Shown one piece after another: positions 1 to 7,764 of a stretch of 64,000 bases of DNA. Position 1 is the stretch's first letter; every line of letters starts with the position of its first letter. The position numbers and the translations under genes are program-made. Under the pieces are notes generated by a model. It saw nothing but the letters and a program-made list of their open reading frames with translations, was not told where the DNA came from and searched no databases. The DNA lies in NCBI GenBank assembly GCA_003246625.1, contig QJZR01000012.1, positions 434,001 to 498,000 of the forward strand. Reading direction: 5' to 3'. This stretch comes from Alphaproteobacteria bacterium. Its GTDB lineage: Bacteria > Pseudomonadota > Alphaproteobacteria > Rhodospirillales > Rhodospirillaceae.

Positions 1-1087
1 TCGACCGCTGGATGAAGTTCTCCGGCACCGCCGCCTTGCGCGCCATCAGGATCGCCCGCCGCAGCGCGGCGTTCTTACGCGGGTCGAACCGCGCGTCGCC
101 GTCGGCCAGGGCGACGCCGTCGCCCTCGCGGGTCGCCTTCATCACCGCGTTCAGGTGGGTGTTGATCAGGGTGGAACCGGTGACCAGGCAGCCGACCTTC
201 TGTTCCTCGTGAACCTTCCAGTTGATGAAGTTCTCGATATCGGGATGGTCGATGTCGACGATCACCATCTTCGCGGCGCGGCGGGTGGTGCCGCCCGACT
301 TGATCGCGCCCGCGGCGCGGTCGCCGATCTTCAGGAAGCTCATCATGCCCGAGGAACGGCCGCCGCCGGAAAGGCGTTCGCCCTCGCCGCGCAGGGACGA
401 GAAGTTGGTGCCGGTGCCGGAGCCGTACTTGAACAGGCGCGCCTCGCGCATCCACAGGTCCATGATGCCGCCATCGTTGACCAGATCGTCGGACACCGAC
501 TGGATGAAGCAGGCGTGCGGCTGCGGATGCTCGTAGGCGGAATTGGAACGGACCAGCTTGCCGGTCTTGAAGTCGACGTAGAAGTGCCCCTGGCTGGGAC
601 CGTCGATGCCATAGGCCCAATGCATGCCGGTGTTGAACCACTGCGGCGAATTCGGCGCCGACATCTGCATGCACAGCATGAAGCGCATTTCGTCGAAATA
701 GGCGCGGGCGTCGGACTCGGAGTCGAAATAGCCGCCCTTCCAGCCCCAATAGGCCCAGGTCCCGGCCATGCGGTCGAACACCTGCGTCGCCTTGGTCTCG
801 GAAACGGTCTCGGCGCTCACCGCAAGGTCGGGTTCGGACCGCCACAGCCAGGACGGCACGTCGGCCTCCTCGACCCGCTTCAGCGCCACCGGCACCCCCG
901 CCTTGCGGAAGTACTTCTGCGCCAGGATGTCGCAGGCGACCTGCGACCACTCCGCCGGGACCTCGATGTCCTGCAGGCTGAAGACGATGCTGCCGTCGGG
1001 TTTGCGAATCTCGCTGCTGGCGAGACGAAACGCGATGGAGTCATAGGGGGAAACGCCGTCCTTGGTGAAATGCCGTTCAATCCGCAT
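1..1087 (-). CDS. nrdJ: Adenosylcobalamin-dependent (class II) ribonucleotide reductase, 3' end beyond the window
   Basis: The first 362 residues are visible; the rest lies left of the window. The enzyme reduces ribonucleotides to deoxyribonucleotides using a cobalamin-generated thiyl radical, so it needs neither oxygen nor a tyrosyl radical. The start 'MRIERHFTKDG' and the block NSPQWFNTGM (about residues 146-155) followed by HACFIQS with Cys193, the expected first redox-active cysteine, are typical of alphaproteobacterial NrdJ. The ATG at 1085-1087 fits the family N-terminus. It is transcribed leftwards from a 458-bp region shared with the NDUFA12 gene. The active-site radical Cys and the C-terminal Cys pair cannot be checked. 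Confidence 0.93.
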   Translation of the reverse strand, partial: MRIERHFTKDGVSPYDSIAFRLASSEIRKPDGSIVFSLQDIEVPAEWSQVACDILAQKYFRKAGVPVALKRVEEADVPSWLWRSEPDLAVSAETVSETKATQVFDRMAGTWAYWGWKGGYFDSESDARAYFDEMRFMLCMQMSAPNSPQWFNTGMHWAYGIDGPSQGHFYVDFKTGKLVRSNSAYEHPQPHACFIQSVSDDLVNDGGIMDLWMREARLFKYGSGTGTNFSSLRGEGERLSGGGRSSGMMSFLKIGDRAAGAIKSGGTTRRAAKMVIVDIDHPDIENFINWKVHEEQKVGCLVTGSTLINTHLNAVMKATREGDGVALADGDARFDPRKNAALRRAILMARKAAVPENFIQRS

Positions 1088-1545
1088 GGTCTGACTTCCG
1101 TCCCTAGAGAATATCCGGGCGGCGGGCCGAAAACCGGCGCCGAGCCGCGTGAAAAACTTCCGGGGGTAAAGCCGCGCGAAAAATGCAGCCGCGCGTGCCG
1201 TCGACCCCTGTTCTACCGAGCAGAAGGGCCCTGCCGCTTTGCGCGAACGCGCCTTGGGGGGAGCCCGCCGCGGACCACATGTTGTGGTGCATCGCGGTAA
1301 GAACACAAGCTACAGCTCCGCCTCGTGACGCGCAACTCAAATTTCAAGATTTGGTGTGACGACCGTCACGACACACCATGGAGTGTATGTCTTCCCCCGC
1401 CCTCTTCCAGGAAAGCCGGGGAGTCGCCATATCCGGGGAAAGCCCGCCGGACGCGGCGAGAACCTTTACGAAGCCGCCCATGGGTGGCATAGTCCCAGCG
1501 TTTCGCAAGGACGCGACCGCCACTTCGGCTGGAAGAGAGATCAAG
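1088..1545. other. Intergenic region between nrdJ and the NDUFA12 gene
   Basis: This 458-bp divergent region has no convincing gene; an open frame runs from 1378 into the NDUFA12 gene but its first 56 codons do not look coding. It contains an imperfect 27-bp dyad at 1352-1378 (TGGTGTGACG against TCACGACACACCA) and a small ACCACA-N3-TGTGGT dyad around 1274-1289. The segment ACAC-N8-GTGT at 1371-1386 has the length and ends of an NrdR box, but the centre is GC-rich and no second box at helical spacing was found, so it is not called as one. No cobalamin riboswitch was recognised by eye. Confidence 0.5.
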
Positions 1546-1893
1546 ATGGACCTGGGCACGCGCCTCTATACTTGGCTGCGCGGCGAACTCGTCGGCGAGG
1601 ACGGATTCGGCAACCGCTATTTCCGCGACCGCAAGACCGCGCGCGGCCGCCGCGAACGCCGCTGGGTGATGTTCAACGGCGCGCCGGAAGCGACCAAGGT
1701 GCCGCCGGAATGGCATGCCTGGCTGCACCACACCACCGACGCGCCGCTGGAAGGCGCGCGCCACGCCTGGCAAAAGCCGCACCGCCCCAACCTGTCGGGA
1801 ACCAAGCACGCCTATTTCCCGCCGGGACACGACCGGCGCGGCGGCAAGCGCGACAAGGCGACCGGCGACTACGAATCCTGGCGCCCGTCCTGA
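1546..1893 (+). CDS. NDUFA12/B17.2-family NADH:ubiquinone oxidoreductase accessory subunit
   Basis: This 115-residue protein carries the family landmarks: a start like MDLGTRLYTWLRGELVG, then GNRYF, RRWVMFNG, PPEWHAWLHHTTDAPL and a C-terminal DYESWRP. NDUFA12 homologues are peripheral subunits or assembly partners of respiratory complex I, found in mitochondria and alphaproteobacteria. The ATG at 1546 follows GGAAGAGAG; an upstream ATG at 1378 in the same frame has no ribosome-binding site and would add 56 unconserved residues. The following mlaD and DUF2155 genes form the usual alphaproteobacterial neighbourhood. Confidence 0.9.
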   Translation: MDLGTRLYTWLRGELVGEDGFGNRYFRDRKTARGRRERRWVMFNGAPEATKVPPEWHAWLHHTTDAPLEGARHAWQKPHRPNLSGTKHAYFPPGHDRRGGKRDKATGDYESWRPS

Positions 1894-1922
1894 GGACGGC
1901 GCCCGCGGCGAGGAGACATTCC

Positions 1923-2480
1923 GTGCACTTCGGCGAACGCGAGGATATCGGCCTGGGCGCGCTGACCTGTCTGATCGGCGCGCTGGCGCTGGCCTATGTG
2001 CACGGGCGCGGCGTCGTTCCCTCCGACGCCGGCGGCTATTCCCTGCACGCGGGCTTCCACCGCAGCGACGGTCTGGCCGAGGGCGCGCCGGTACGTCTGG
2101 CGGGGATCAACGTCGGCATCGTCGGCTCCATGGCCCTGCGCGAGGGTTTCCTCGCCCACACCGTCCTGCGCATCGACGACGGCATCCGGGTGCCGTCGGA
2201 TTCGGCGGCGGTGATCCACACCGACGGCCTGTTCGGCGGCAAGTACATCGAAATCGAACCCGGCGGCGCCGCCGAGAACCTGAACGACGGCGACTCCATC
2301 GCCTTCACCCAGGATTCCCTGGTGGTCGACGACCTTCTGGAGCGTCTGGTGGCGATGGCCAAGGCGCAAAAGGCGAAGTGCGCCGAAGCCCTGGCCGCGC
2401 CCCGGCCGCCGTCTGAAACCGAAACCACGAAGCCGCCCGTTCCGGGGCTGCTGTTGCCGACCGTCGGCAAGGGGGATTGA
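1923..2480 (+). CDS. MlaD-family (MCE) phospholipid transport protein, copy A
   Basis: A 185-residue protein with one N-terminal membrane helix (LGALTCLIGALALAYV, about residues 9-24) and one periplasmic MCE domain (GLAEGAPVRLAGINVG, then GGKYIEIEPGG). MCE proteins of the Mla system carry phospholipids between the outer and inner membranes. The start is GTG 1923 with GAGGAG seven bases upstream. It is followed five bases later by a second mlaD-like gene, so two half-diverged MCE proteins are encoded in tandem and could form a mixed hexamer or serve separate roles. The rest of the Mla transporter (mlaEFBC) is not in the window. Confidence 0.82.
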   Translation: MHFGEREDIGLGALTCLIGALALAYVHGRGVVPSDAGGYSLHAGFHRSDGLAEGAPVRLAGINVGIVGSMALREGFLAHTVLRIDDGIRVPSDSAAVIHTDGLFGGKYIEIEPGGAAENLNDGDSIAFTQDSLVVDDLLERLVAMAKAQKAKCAEALAAPRPPSETETTKPPVPGLLLPTVGKGD

Positions 2481-2485
2481 GAACC

Positions 2486-2950
2486 ATGCGCAAGCAGGTC
2501 ATCGAAAGCGTCATGGGAGCCGTGGTCCTGCTGGTCGCCGGCTACTTCCTGGTCTTCGCCTACACCTCGGCGCAGGTGCGCGAGGTGCAGGGCTACCACA
2601 TCAAGGCCAACTTCCTGAAGGTGGGCGGCCTGCGCGCGGGCAGCGACGTACGGATCAGCGGCATCAAGGTCGGCTCGGTCATCGACCAACGTCTCGACCA
2701 GGACACCTTCGAGGCCACGCTGACCCTCAGCATCCGGCCCGACATCCTGCTGCCGGCCGACACCGTGGCCTCGATCGCGACGCAGGGCCTGATGGGCGAC
2801 AAGTACATCCGCCTGGAGCCCGGCACCCTGCGGGAACGGCTGAAGGACGGCGACATCCTGAAGAACACCCGCGACTTCAAGTCCCTGGAAGACACGGTGG
2901 GCGAGTTCATTTTCCTCGCCACCGGCAACGGCGAGGACGCCAAGCCGTGA
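2486..2950 (+). CDS. mlaD: MlaD-family (MCE) phospholipid transport protein, copy B
   Basis: A 154-residue protein with an N-terminal membrane anchor (VMGAVVLLVAGYFLVFAY) and a single MCE domain: GGLRAGSDVRISGIKVGSV and later GLMGDKYIRLEPG, the canonical MlaD signature. It is the more typical of the two tandem copies and matches the MlaD that normally follows NDUFA12 in alphaproteobacteria. The ATG at 2486 is preferred over the in-frame TTG at 2477, which overlaps the upstream stop. The DUF2155 gene overlaps its stop by four bases, so translation is probably coupled. Confidence 0.88.
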   Translation: MRKQVIESVMGAVVLLVAGYFLVFAYTSAQVREVQGYHIKANFLKVGGLRAGSDVRISGIKVGSVIDQRLDQDTFEATLTLSIRPDILLPADTVASIATQGLMGDKYIRLEPGTLRERLKDGDILKNTRDFKSLEDTVGEFIFLATGNGEDAKP

Positions 2951-3378
2951 CCGCGCGCCGTTTCCCCCTTCGCCTGGCCGGGCTTTTCCTGGCCGCCCTG
3001 TGCGCCGCCCCGGCAGACGCCGCGACCAACATCGACACCCGGTTCGCGGTGCTGCGCGGCCTGGACAAGATCACCGGCCGCATCACCACCCTGACCACGC
3101 CGGTGGGCGACACCGTGCGATTCGGTTCGCTGGCGGTCATCGTGCGCGCCTGCCGCACCCGGCCGCCCGAGGAAACCCCGGAAAGCGCCGCCTTCCTCGA
3201 CATCACCGACATCAAGCCGAACCAGCCGCCGGCGGACGTCTTCCGCGGCTGGATGTTCGCCTCCAGCCCGGCGGTTTCCGCCATGGACCACCCGGTCTAC
3301 GACATTTGGGTATTGGAATGCCGCGACCCGCTGCCGCAGCAGTCGGAACCGGCGAACAACCCGATCGAAACCGGCTGA
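2947..3378 (+). CDS. DUF2155 family exported protein
   Basis: A 143-residue protein with an N-terminal signal peptide (RLAGLFLAALCAAPADA, cleavage near residue 25). The body has the DUF2155 pattern: a 'VLRGLDKITGR' start, a Cys-containing strand VIVRACRTRPPEE, then WMFASSPAVSAMDHPVYDIWVLEC. The two cysteines, in RACR and LECR, could form a disulfide in the periplasm. Function is unknown; its constant position behind mlaD suggests an envelope role. The start is GTG 2947, overlapping the mlaD stop. Confidence 0.85.
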   Translation: MTARRFPLRLAGLFLAALCAAPADAATNIDTRFAVLRGLDKITGRITTLTTPVGDTVRFGSLAVIVRACRTRPPEETPESAAFLDITDIKPNQPPADVFRGWMFASSPAVSAMDHPVYDIWVLECRDPLPQQSEPANNPIETG

Positions 3379-3381
3379 CCC

Positions 3382-4077
3382 CTACGCCGTCAGCCAGTCG
3401 CGCAGGGCGGCGGAGACCGCCTCCGGCGCTTCCAGGGTGGACAGGTGGCCGCTGCCGGGAATCACCGTAAGCTTGGCGCCGGGAATCGCCGCGGCGATTT
3501 CCTGATGACGGTCGGGCGGCGTCAGTTCGTCGGCATCGCCGCAGATCACCGCCGTCGGCACCGCGACGCGGGACAGGTCGTCGCGGCCGTCGGGACGGCC
3601 GACGATCGCCGTCTGCTGACGGATGAAGACCTCCGCCCCCACCGCTTCGGCCATGCCGACCACCAGCCGCCGCAGATCGGCGTCGTCGCGGCGTCCCGCC
3701 GAGATCAGCTTCGGCAACAGACGCGGCATCACCAGGGCGAAGCGTTCGGACCGCGCCAACGCGATCAACTCGCGGCGCATCGCGCTCTGTTCCGGGGCGT
3801 CGGGACGGGCGGTGGTGGAAATCAGGGCCAGCCGCGTCACCCGGCGGGGGGCGCGGCGCATGATTTCCTGCGCCACGTAGCCGCCCATCGACAACCCGGC
3901 CAGGGCGAAGCGGCGGGGGGCGGCGGCCAGCACCGCCTCGGCCATCGCGACGACGCTGTCGGCGGCAAGGTCGGGAACGGTCACCCGCGCCAGGTCGGAC
4001 AGGGCGTCCGCCTGCGGCGCGAACAGGCGGGCATCGCACAACAGGCCGGGCAGCAGAATCAGGTCTTGACGGTTCAC
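3382..4077 (-). CDS. Alpha/beta hydrolase
   Basis: A 231-residue alpha/beta-hydrolase with the nucleophile elbow GLSMGG (Ser63), an acid in GDADELTP (Asp181 or Asp183) and His211 in GSGHLSTLE, a complete triad. It opens with LLPGLLCDARLF, which places the oxyanion-hole region, and has no signal peptide, so it is cytoplasmic. The start is GTG 4075-4077 behind GGGAGG. It runs 14 bases downstream of an isochorismatase-fold hydrolase, probably in one transcript. Substrate unknown; the sequence resembles small esterases. Confidence 0.85.
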   Translation of the reverse strand: MNRQDLILLPGLLCDARLFAPQADALSDLARVTVPDLAADSVVAMAEAVLAAAPRRFALAGLSMGGYVAQEIMRRAPRRVTRLALISTTARPDAPEQSAMRRELIALARSERFALVMPRLLPKLISAGRRDDADLRRLVVGMAEAVGAEVFIRQQTAIVGRPDGRDDLSRVAVPTAVICGDADELTPPDRHQEIAAAIPGAKLTVIPGSGHLSTLEAPEAVSAALRDWLTA

Positions 4078-4091
4078 GCGGGCCTCCCGCC

Positions 4092-4640
4092 TCAACGGAT
4101 CAGGGTCTTGGTGATTTCCTTGAACTCCGGCGTGCCGGAGCATTGCAGCCATTCGAAAATCACCATCTCGATGGTGACCAGATGGATACCGGCGGCGGTG
4201 AAGCGCTGCTTGGCGGTTTCCTCGTCGAGGGCGAAGCGCGAGCCGCTGGCGTCGACGACGACGAAAACGTCGTAGCCCTTTTCCTTAAGGTCGAGGGCGG
4301 TCTGCATCACGCAGACGTGCATCTCGATCCCCGCGATCACCGCCTGGCGGCGGCCCAGCCCCTCGAACTTCGCCATGAAGGCGGCGTCGCCGGCGCAGGA
4401 GAACGAGGTCTTCTGCACATAGGCGTCCTCGTCGGGGACGATTTGCCGCAGGTCGACCATGGTCGGCCCCAGGCCCTTCGGATACTGCTCGGAGATCAGG
4501 GTGGGAAGGCCCAGACGCGCGGCGGCGGCCAAAAGGCGCGTGGTGCCGTCGATCACCTTGCGCGGGTCCGCCATCACCGGGGCGAGGCGTTCCTGGATAT
4601 CGACGATGACGAGGCAGGACTGATCGGCCTTGATGCGCAT
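4092..4640 (-). CDS. Isochorismatase-family cysteine hydrolase
   Basis: A 182-residue hydrolase with the Asp14 (VIVDIQE), Lys77 (YVQKTSF) and Cys110 (GIEMHVCVMQTA) triad of the isochorismatase superfamily. The HVCVMQTALDL block is typical of the YcaC-like hydrolases and not of true isochorismatases. The ATG at 4638-4640 has GGAGGAA seven bases upstream. It probably forms an operon with the downstream alpha/beta hydrolase. The natural substrate cannot be told from sequence. Confidence 0.88.
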   Translation of the reverse strand: MRIKADQSCLVIVDIQERLAPVMADPRKVIDGTTRLLAAAARLGLPTLISEQYPKGLGPTMVDLRQIVPDEDAYVQKTSFSCAGDAAFMAKFEGLGRRQAVIAGIEMHVCVMQTALDLKEKGYDVFVVVDASGSRFALDEETAKQRFTAAGIHLVTIEMVIFEWLQCSGTPEFKEITKTLIR

Positions 4641-4779
4641 GGGATTTCCTCCACGGATTGACGGTCGTCTGGCGGCAGTGTCGGGGCAGGCGGCGCCGCT
4701 TTCAAGCCGGATTTTCCGCCCCGACGCGGTTTTCCGGCAACACGAAGCGTCGATCGGCAAGGGTTTCTTGCCTCGCGCG

Positions 4780-4808
4780 TTGACAAGCGGTGATTTCCAC
4801 CCGATTAT
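4780..4808 (+). promoter_or_regulatory. Predicted sigma-70 promoter of the DEAD-box helicase gene
   Basis: TTGACA at 4780-4785, a 17-bp spacer, then GATTAT at 4803-4808. Transcription would start near 4815 and leave a leader of about 95 nt before the helicase ATG, a length common for autoregulated helicase mRNAs. The rest of the 270-bp gap to 4641 holds nothing recognisable. Confidence 0.55.
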
Positions 4809-4910
4809 CCCCCGCACTTTTCGCGGCGTGCCTTGGTTTCCGCCTAACGCGGCCCGCACGCCCCCGGAAGCCCGCTTCCGCGCAACACCGCAAACGGAAC
4901 ATCGAACCAC

Positions 4911-6380
4911 ATGACGTTCGAAGAGCTTGGGCTCGAGCCCAACACCATCAAGGCCATCAGCGAGATGGGCTACACCGCGCCGACCCCGATCCAGGAGCAG
5001 GCGATCGGCCTGGTCCTGATGGGTCGCGACGTAATGGGCATCGCCCAAACCGGTACCGGCAAGACGGCCTCGTACACCCTGCCGATGATCGACATTCTGT
5101 CGAACGGGCGAGCGCGAGCGCGCATGCCGCGTTCGCTGATCCTGGCGCCGACCCGCGAGTTGGCGGCCCAGGTCTCGGAGAATTTCGAGCAGTATGGCAA
5201 GTACCACAAGCTGTCCATGGCCCTGCTGATCGGCGGCGAGTCCTTCGGCGACCAGGAACGCGCCCTCGACCGCGGCGTCGACGTCCTGATCGCCACGCCG
5301 GGCCGGATGATGGATCTGTTCGAACGGGGGCGCATCCTGCTCTCCGACGTCAGGATCCTGGTGATCGACGAAGCCGACCGCATGCTCGACATGGGCTTCA
5401 TCCCCGACGTCGAAAAGATCATCGGCTGGCTGCCGCCGTTGCGGCAGACGCTGCTGTTCTCCGCCACCATGGCGCCCGAGATCAAGCGTCTGGCCGACAA
5501 GTTCCTCTCCAACCCGAAGACGGTCAGCGTCGCCCCGCCCGCCTCGCCCGCCGAACTGGTCGCCCAGTCGATGGTGGTGGTCAACGACCGCGACAAGCGC
5601 GAAACCCTGCGCTCCTTGATCAAAAGCGAGGAAGTCGCCAACGCCTTCATCTTCTGCAACCGCAAGCGCGACGTCGCGGTCCTCTACCGTTCGCTCGACC
5701 GCCACGGCTTCTCCGCCGGGCAGTTGCACGGCGACATGCCGCAGACGCAGCGTACCGAAACCCTGGACGCCTTCCGCAAGGGCGAGATCAAGCTTCTCGT
5801 CTGTTCCGACGTGGCGGCGCGCGGGTTGGACATCGCCGACGTCTCGCACGTCTTCAACTTCGACGTCCCCAGCCACGCCGAGGACTACGTCCATCGCATC
5901 GGCCGCACCGGCCGCGCCGGGCGCAACGGCCGGGCGCTGACCATCGCCACCCCCGCCGACGGACGCTACGTCGCCGCGATCCAGAAGCTGATCGGCAAGC
6001 CGATTCCGCCGATGGCGCTGGAAGGGGTCGAGGCCCCGACGCTGGAGGAAGGCGAAAGCGACCGCCGCGGCGGTCGTCGCGGCGGACGGTCGCGCGGCGG
6101 CAAGCCGACGGAGACCAAGCCCGCCAGGCCCGCCGAGCCCAAGGTCGAAAAGACGGTCGTCGCCGAGGCCAAGCCCGAGACCAGGCCCGAGGAAAAGGCC
6201 GAGCGGAAGCCGGAAAGGAAGACCGAAAGGCGGACCGAGTCCAAGCCGCCGCGCGGCGGACGCCGTGGCCGGTCGCCCCTGCCCGCCGACGAAGTGGGAG
6301 AAATGACCCACGCCGACGACGTGCTGGCCTTCGGCGACCACATGCCCGGCTTCCTGTTGCGCGACCCCCTGGCGAAATAA
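4911..6380 (+). CDS. DEAD-box ATP-dependent RNA helicase, RhlE-like
   Basis: A 489-residue helicase with the Q-motif region (TAPTPIQEQAI), Walker A AQTGTGKT (45-52), PTRELA (80-85), DEAD (153-156), SAT, and HRIGRTGRAGR in the second RecA lobe. It unwinds RNA during ribosome assembly and mRNA turnover. After about residue 385 comes a low-complexity basic tail rich in RGG-like and KPE repeats, which in this family binds RNA non-specifically. It stands alone behind its own promoter. The exact subfamily (RhlE or another) is inferred from the short core and the tail. Confidence 0.93.
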   Translation: MTFEELGLEPNTIKAISEMGYTAPTPIQEQAIGLVLMGRDVMGIAQTGTGKTASYTLPMIDILSNGRARARMPRSLILAPTRELAAQVSENFEQYGKYHKLSMALLIGGESFGDQERALDRGVDVLIATPGRMMDLFERGRILLSDVRILVIDEADRMLDMGFIPDVEKIIGWLPPLRQTLLFSATMAPEIKRLADKFLSNPKTVSVAPPASPAELVAQSMVVVNDRDKRETLRSLIKSEEVANAFIFCNRKRDVAVLYRSLDRHGFSAGQLHGDMPQTQRTETLDAFRKGEIKLLVCSDVAARGLDIADVSHVFNFDVPSHAEDYVHRIGRTGRAGRNGRALTIATPADGRYVAAIQKLIGKPIPPMALEGVEAPTLEEGESDRRGGRRGGRSRGGKPTETKPARPAEPKVEKTVVAEAKPETRPEEKAERKPERKTERRTESKPPRGGRRGRSPLPADEVGEMTHADDVLAFGDHMPGFLLRDPLAK

Positions 6381-6388
6381 GGCGCCCC

Positions 6389-6418
6389 TTGCCGCCCCGG
6401 CGGCGCGGAGCCTATATA
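6389..6418 (+). promoter_or_regulatory. Predicted promoter of the SlyB-like lipoprotein gene
   Basis: TTGCCG at 6389-6394 and TATATA at 6413-6418 with an 18-bp spacer. The likely transcript start near 6425 lies about 65 nt before the TTG start of the lipoprotein gene. The adjacent GGCGGC-AC-GCCGCC dyad could form a small hairpin in the leader. Confidence 0.4.
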
Positions 6419-6489
6419 GACCGCGGGCGGCACGCCGCCCCGGCCCCCGTTTCCGTCGCGCCGGTCGATTCTCTGTCGGAGTCTTCGTC

Positions 6490-7284
6490 TTGCAGCGATC
6501 CGTCGCCCTGCTTCTGTCCGCCGCCGCCCTGGCCGCCGCGCCCGGCTGCACCCCCAGCTATTCCCCCAACACCTATGCCTCCACCGCGGTGCAGCAGGTC
6601 AACAAGGTGGAACCCGGGGTGGTCATCGGCTTCCGTCAGGTGAAGATCAGCGCCAACGGCACCGTCGGCGCGGTCACCGGCGGCGCGGCGGGCGGCATCC
6701 TGGGGGCGCAATCGCCCCTGGCCACCGACAACGCCGCCCTCGGCGCCGTCGCCGGATCGGCGATCGGCAGCATCGTCGGCACCACCCTGGAACACGCCAC
6801 GGGCGATACCTTCGGCTGGGAATACATCGTGCGCAAGGACAACGGCGACCTGCTGTCGGTGACCCAGCACGAGGAAACGCCCCTGGCTCTCGGCCAGAAA
6901 GTCCTGGTCATCGCGGGCAGCCAGGCCCGCATCGTCGCCGACTATTCGGTGCCGGTGGAACTGCCCGCCAAGCCCGCGAAGAAACCCGCCCCGGCCAAGG
7001 AAACCGCCAGGAAACCGGCCCTCAAGCCGGTGGTGCCGATCGTCGAGCCCGCGTCGCCCGATCCGCAGCCGGTGGTCCCCCTCGCCGACGCGGCCGCCGC
7101 TCCGGCGGCCACGCCCGCGCCAGAGGCCGCTCCCGCGCCGGAAGCCCCTGCCGCCCCGGTGACGGACCCCACCCCGGAGGCCACGCCGCAGGCGGAGCCG
7201 ACGCCGCAGGCGGAACCCGTGGCGCAAGCGCCCGCACCAGCGGCGAACGACGTTCCGTCCGCCGTCGAGGTTCCGGTTCGCTGA
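6490..7284 (+). CDS. SlyB-like outer-membrane lipoprotein with glycine zipper and Ala/Pro tail
   Basis: A 264-residue lipoprotein: a short signal peptide ending in a lipobox-like AAPGC (Cys20), then SlyB features (NTYASTAVQQVNKVEPGVVIGFRQVKI) and a glycine zipper (GAVTGGAAGGILGA and GAVAGSAIGSIVG, about residues 57-98). A beta-domain ends near residue 155 and is followed by about 110 residues rich in Pro, Ala and Glu with PTPQAEP repeats, probably an extended linker. SlyB proteins stabilise the outer membrane. The start is TTG 6490 behind GGAG. The long tail is unusual, as family members usually end near 155 residues. Confidence 0.85.
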   Translation: MQRSVALLLSAAALAAAPGCTPSYSPNTYASTAVQQVNKVEPGVVIGFRQVKISANGTVGAVTGGAAGGILGAQSPLATDNAALGAVAGSAIGSIVGTTLEHATGDTFGWEYIVRKDNGDLLSVTQHEETPLALGQKVLVIAGSQARIVADYSVPVELPAKPAKKPAPAKETARKPALKPVVPIVEPASPDPQPVVPLADAAAAPAATPAPEAAPAPEAPAAPVTDPTPEATPQAEPTPQAEPVAQAPAPAANDVPSAVEVPVR

Positions 7285-7288
7285 TTCC

Positions 7289-7534
7289 TCAGCCGTGCAG
7301 GGTCTTGTACTTGGCTTCCAGCTGCGCGCGGGTTTCCGCGTGGGCGGTATCCGGCTGAATGGCGTCGGCGGGACAGACCAGGCGGCATTGCGGCTCGTCG
7401 AAGGCGCCGACGCATTCGGTGCAGCGGGCCGGATCGATTTCATAGGCATCCGCGCCGGGGGAAATCGCCTGATTCGGGCACTCCAGTTCGCAGGATCCGC
7501 AGAAAACGCAATTACTGTTTATCTTCAACGCCAT
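7289..7534 (-). CDS. 2[4Fe-4S] ferredoxin, YfhL-type
   Basis: An 81-residue ferredoxin with eight cysteines: C9-x2-C12-x2-C15-x3-C19 and C38-x2-C41-x8-C50-x3-C54. The widened second motif (CVGAFDEPQC) is typical of YfhL-type and Alvin-type ferredoxins with very low and unequal cluster potentials. It is divergent from korAB, which suggests it is the electron acceptor or donor of that enzyme. The ATG at 7532-7534 is chosen because it starts directly at the family N-terminus MALKIN; upstream frame sequence is not conserved-looking. Confidence 0.92.
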   Translation of the reverse strand: MALKINSNCVFCGSCELECPNQAISPGADAYEIDPARCTECVGAFDEPQCRLVCPADAIQPDTAHAETRAQLEAKYKTLHG

Positions 7535-7764
7535 ATCGGCCACCACCCTTCGCTTTCCGAACGACGCGGCGTGATATACTCCTTTCCGCCGCGAAACGGA
7601 AGCGAACAAGCGATTCGGTCGTGGACACGCACCCCCATACGTGTTTAGAAACGATGATCCCCTATGGGAAAAATGCGGCGACACAGACCGCAAACGAACG
7701 GATGGCCGCAGGACGGGCAGCGGCCGGAACAGGGCTCATTTCGAGACTTCACGGCAGGAGTACC

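Noticed and set aside
1371-1386. Possible NrdR box (ACAC-N8-GTGT)
   Set aside because: The centre is GC-rich, there is no second box at the usual spacing, and it is 285 bases from nrdJ.
4092-6551. A very long reverse open frame through the DEAD-box helicase gene
   Set aside because: Only its last part (4092-4640) is a real protein family; the rest is antisense to the helicase and is an artefact of high GC codon bias.
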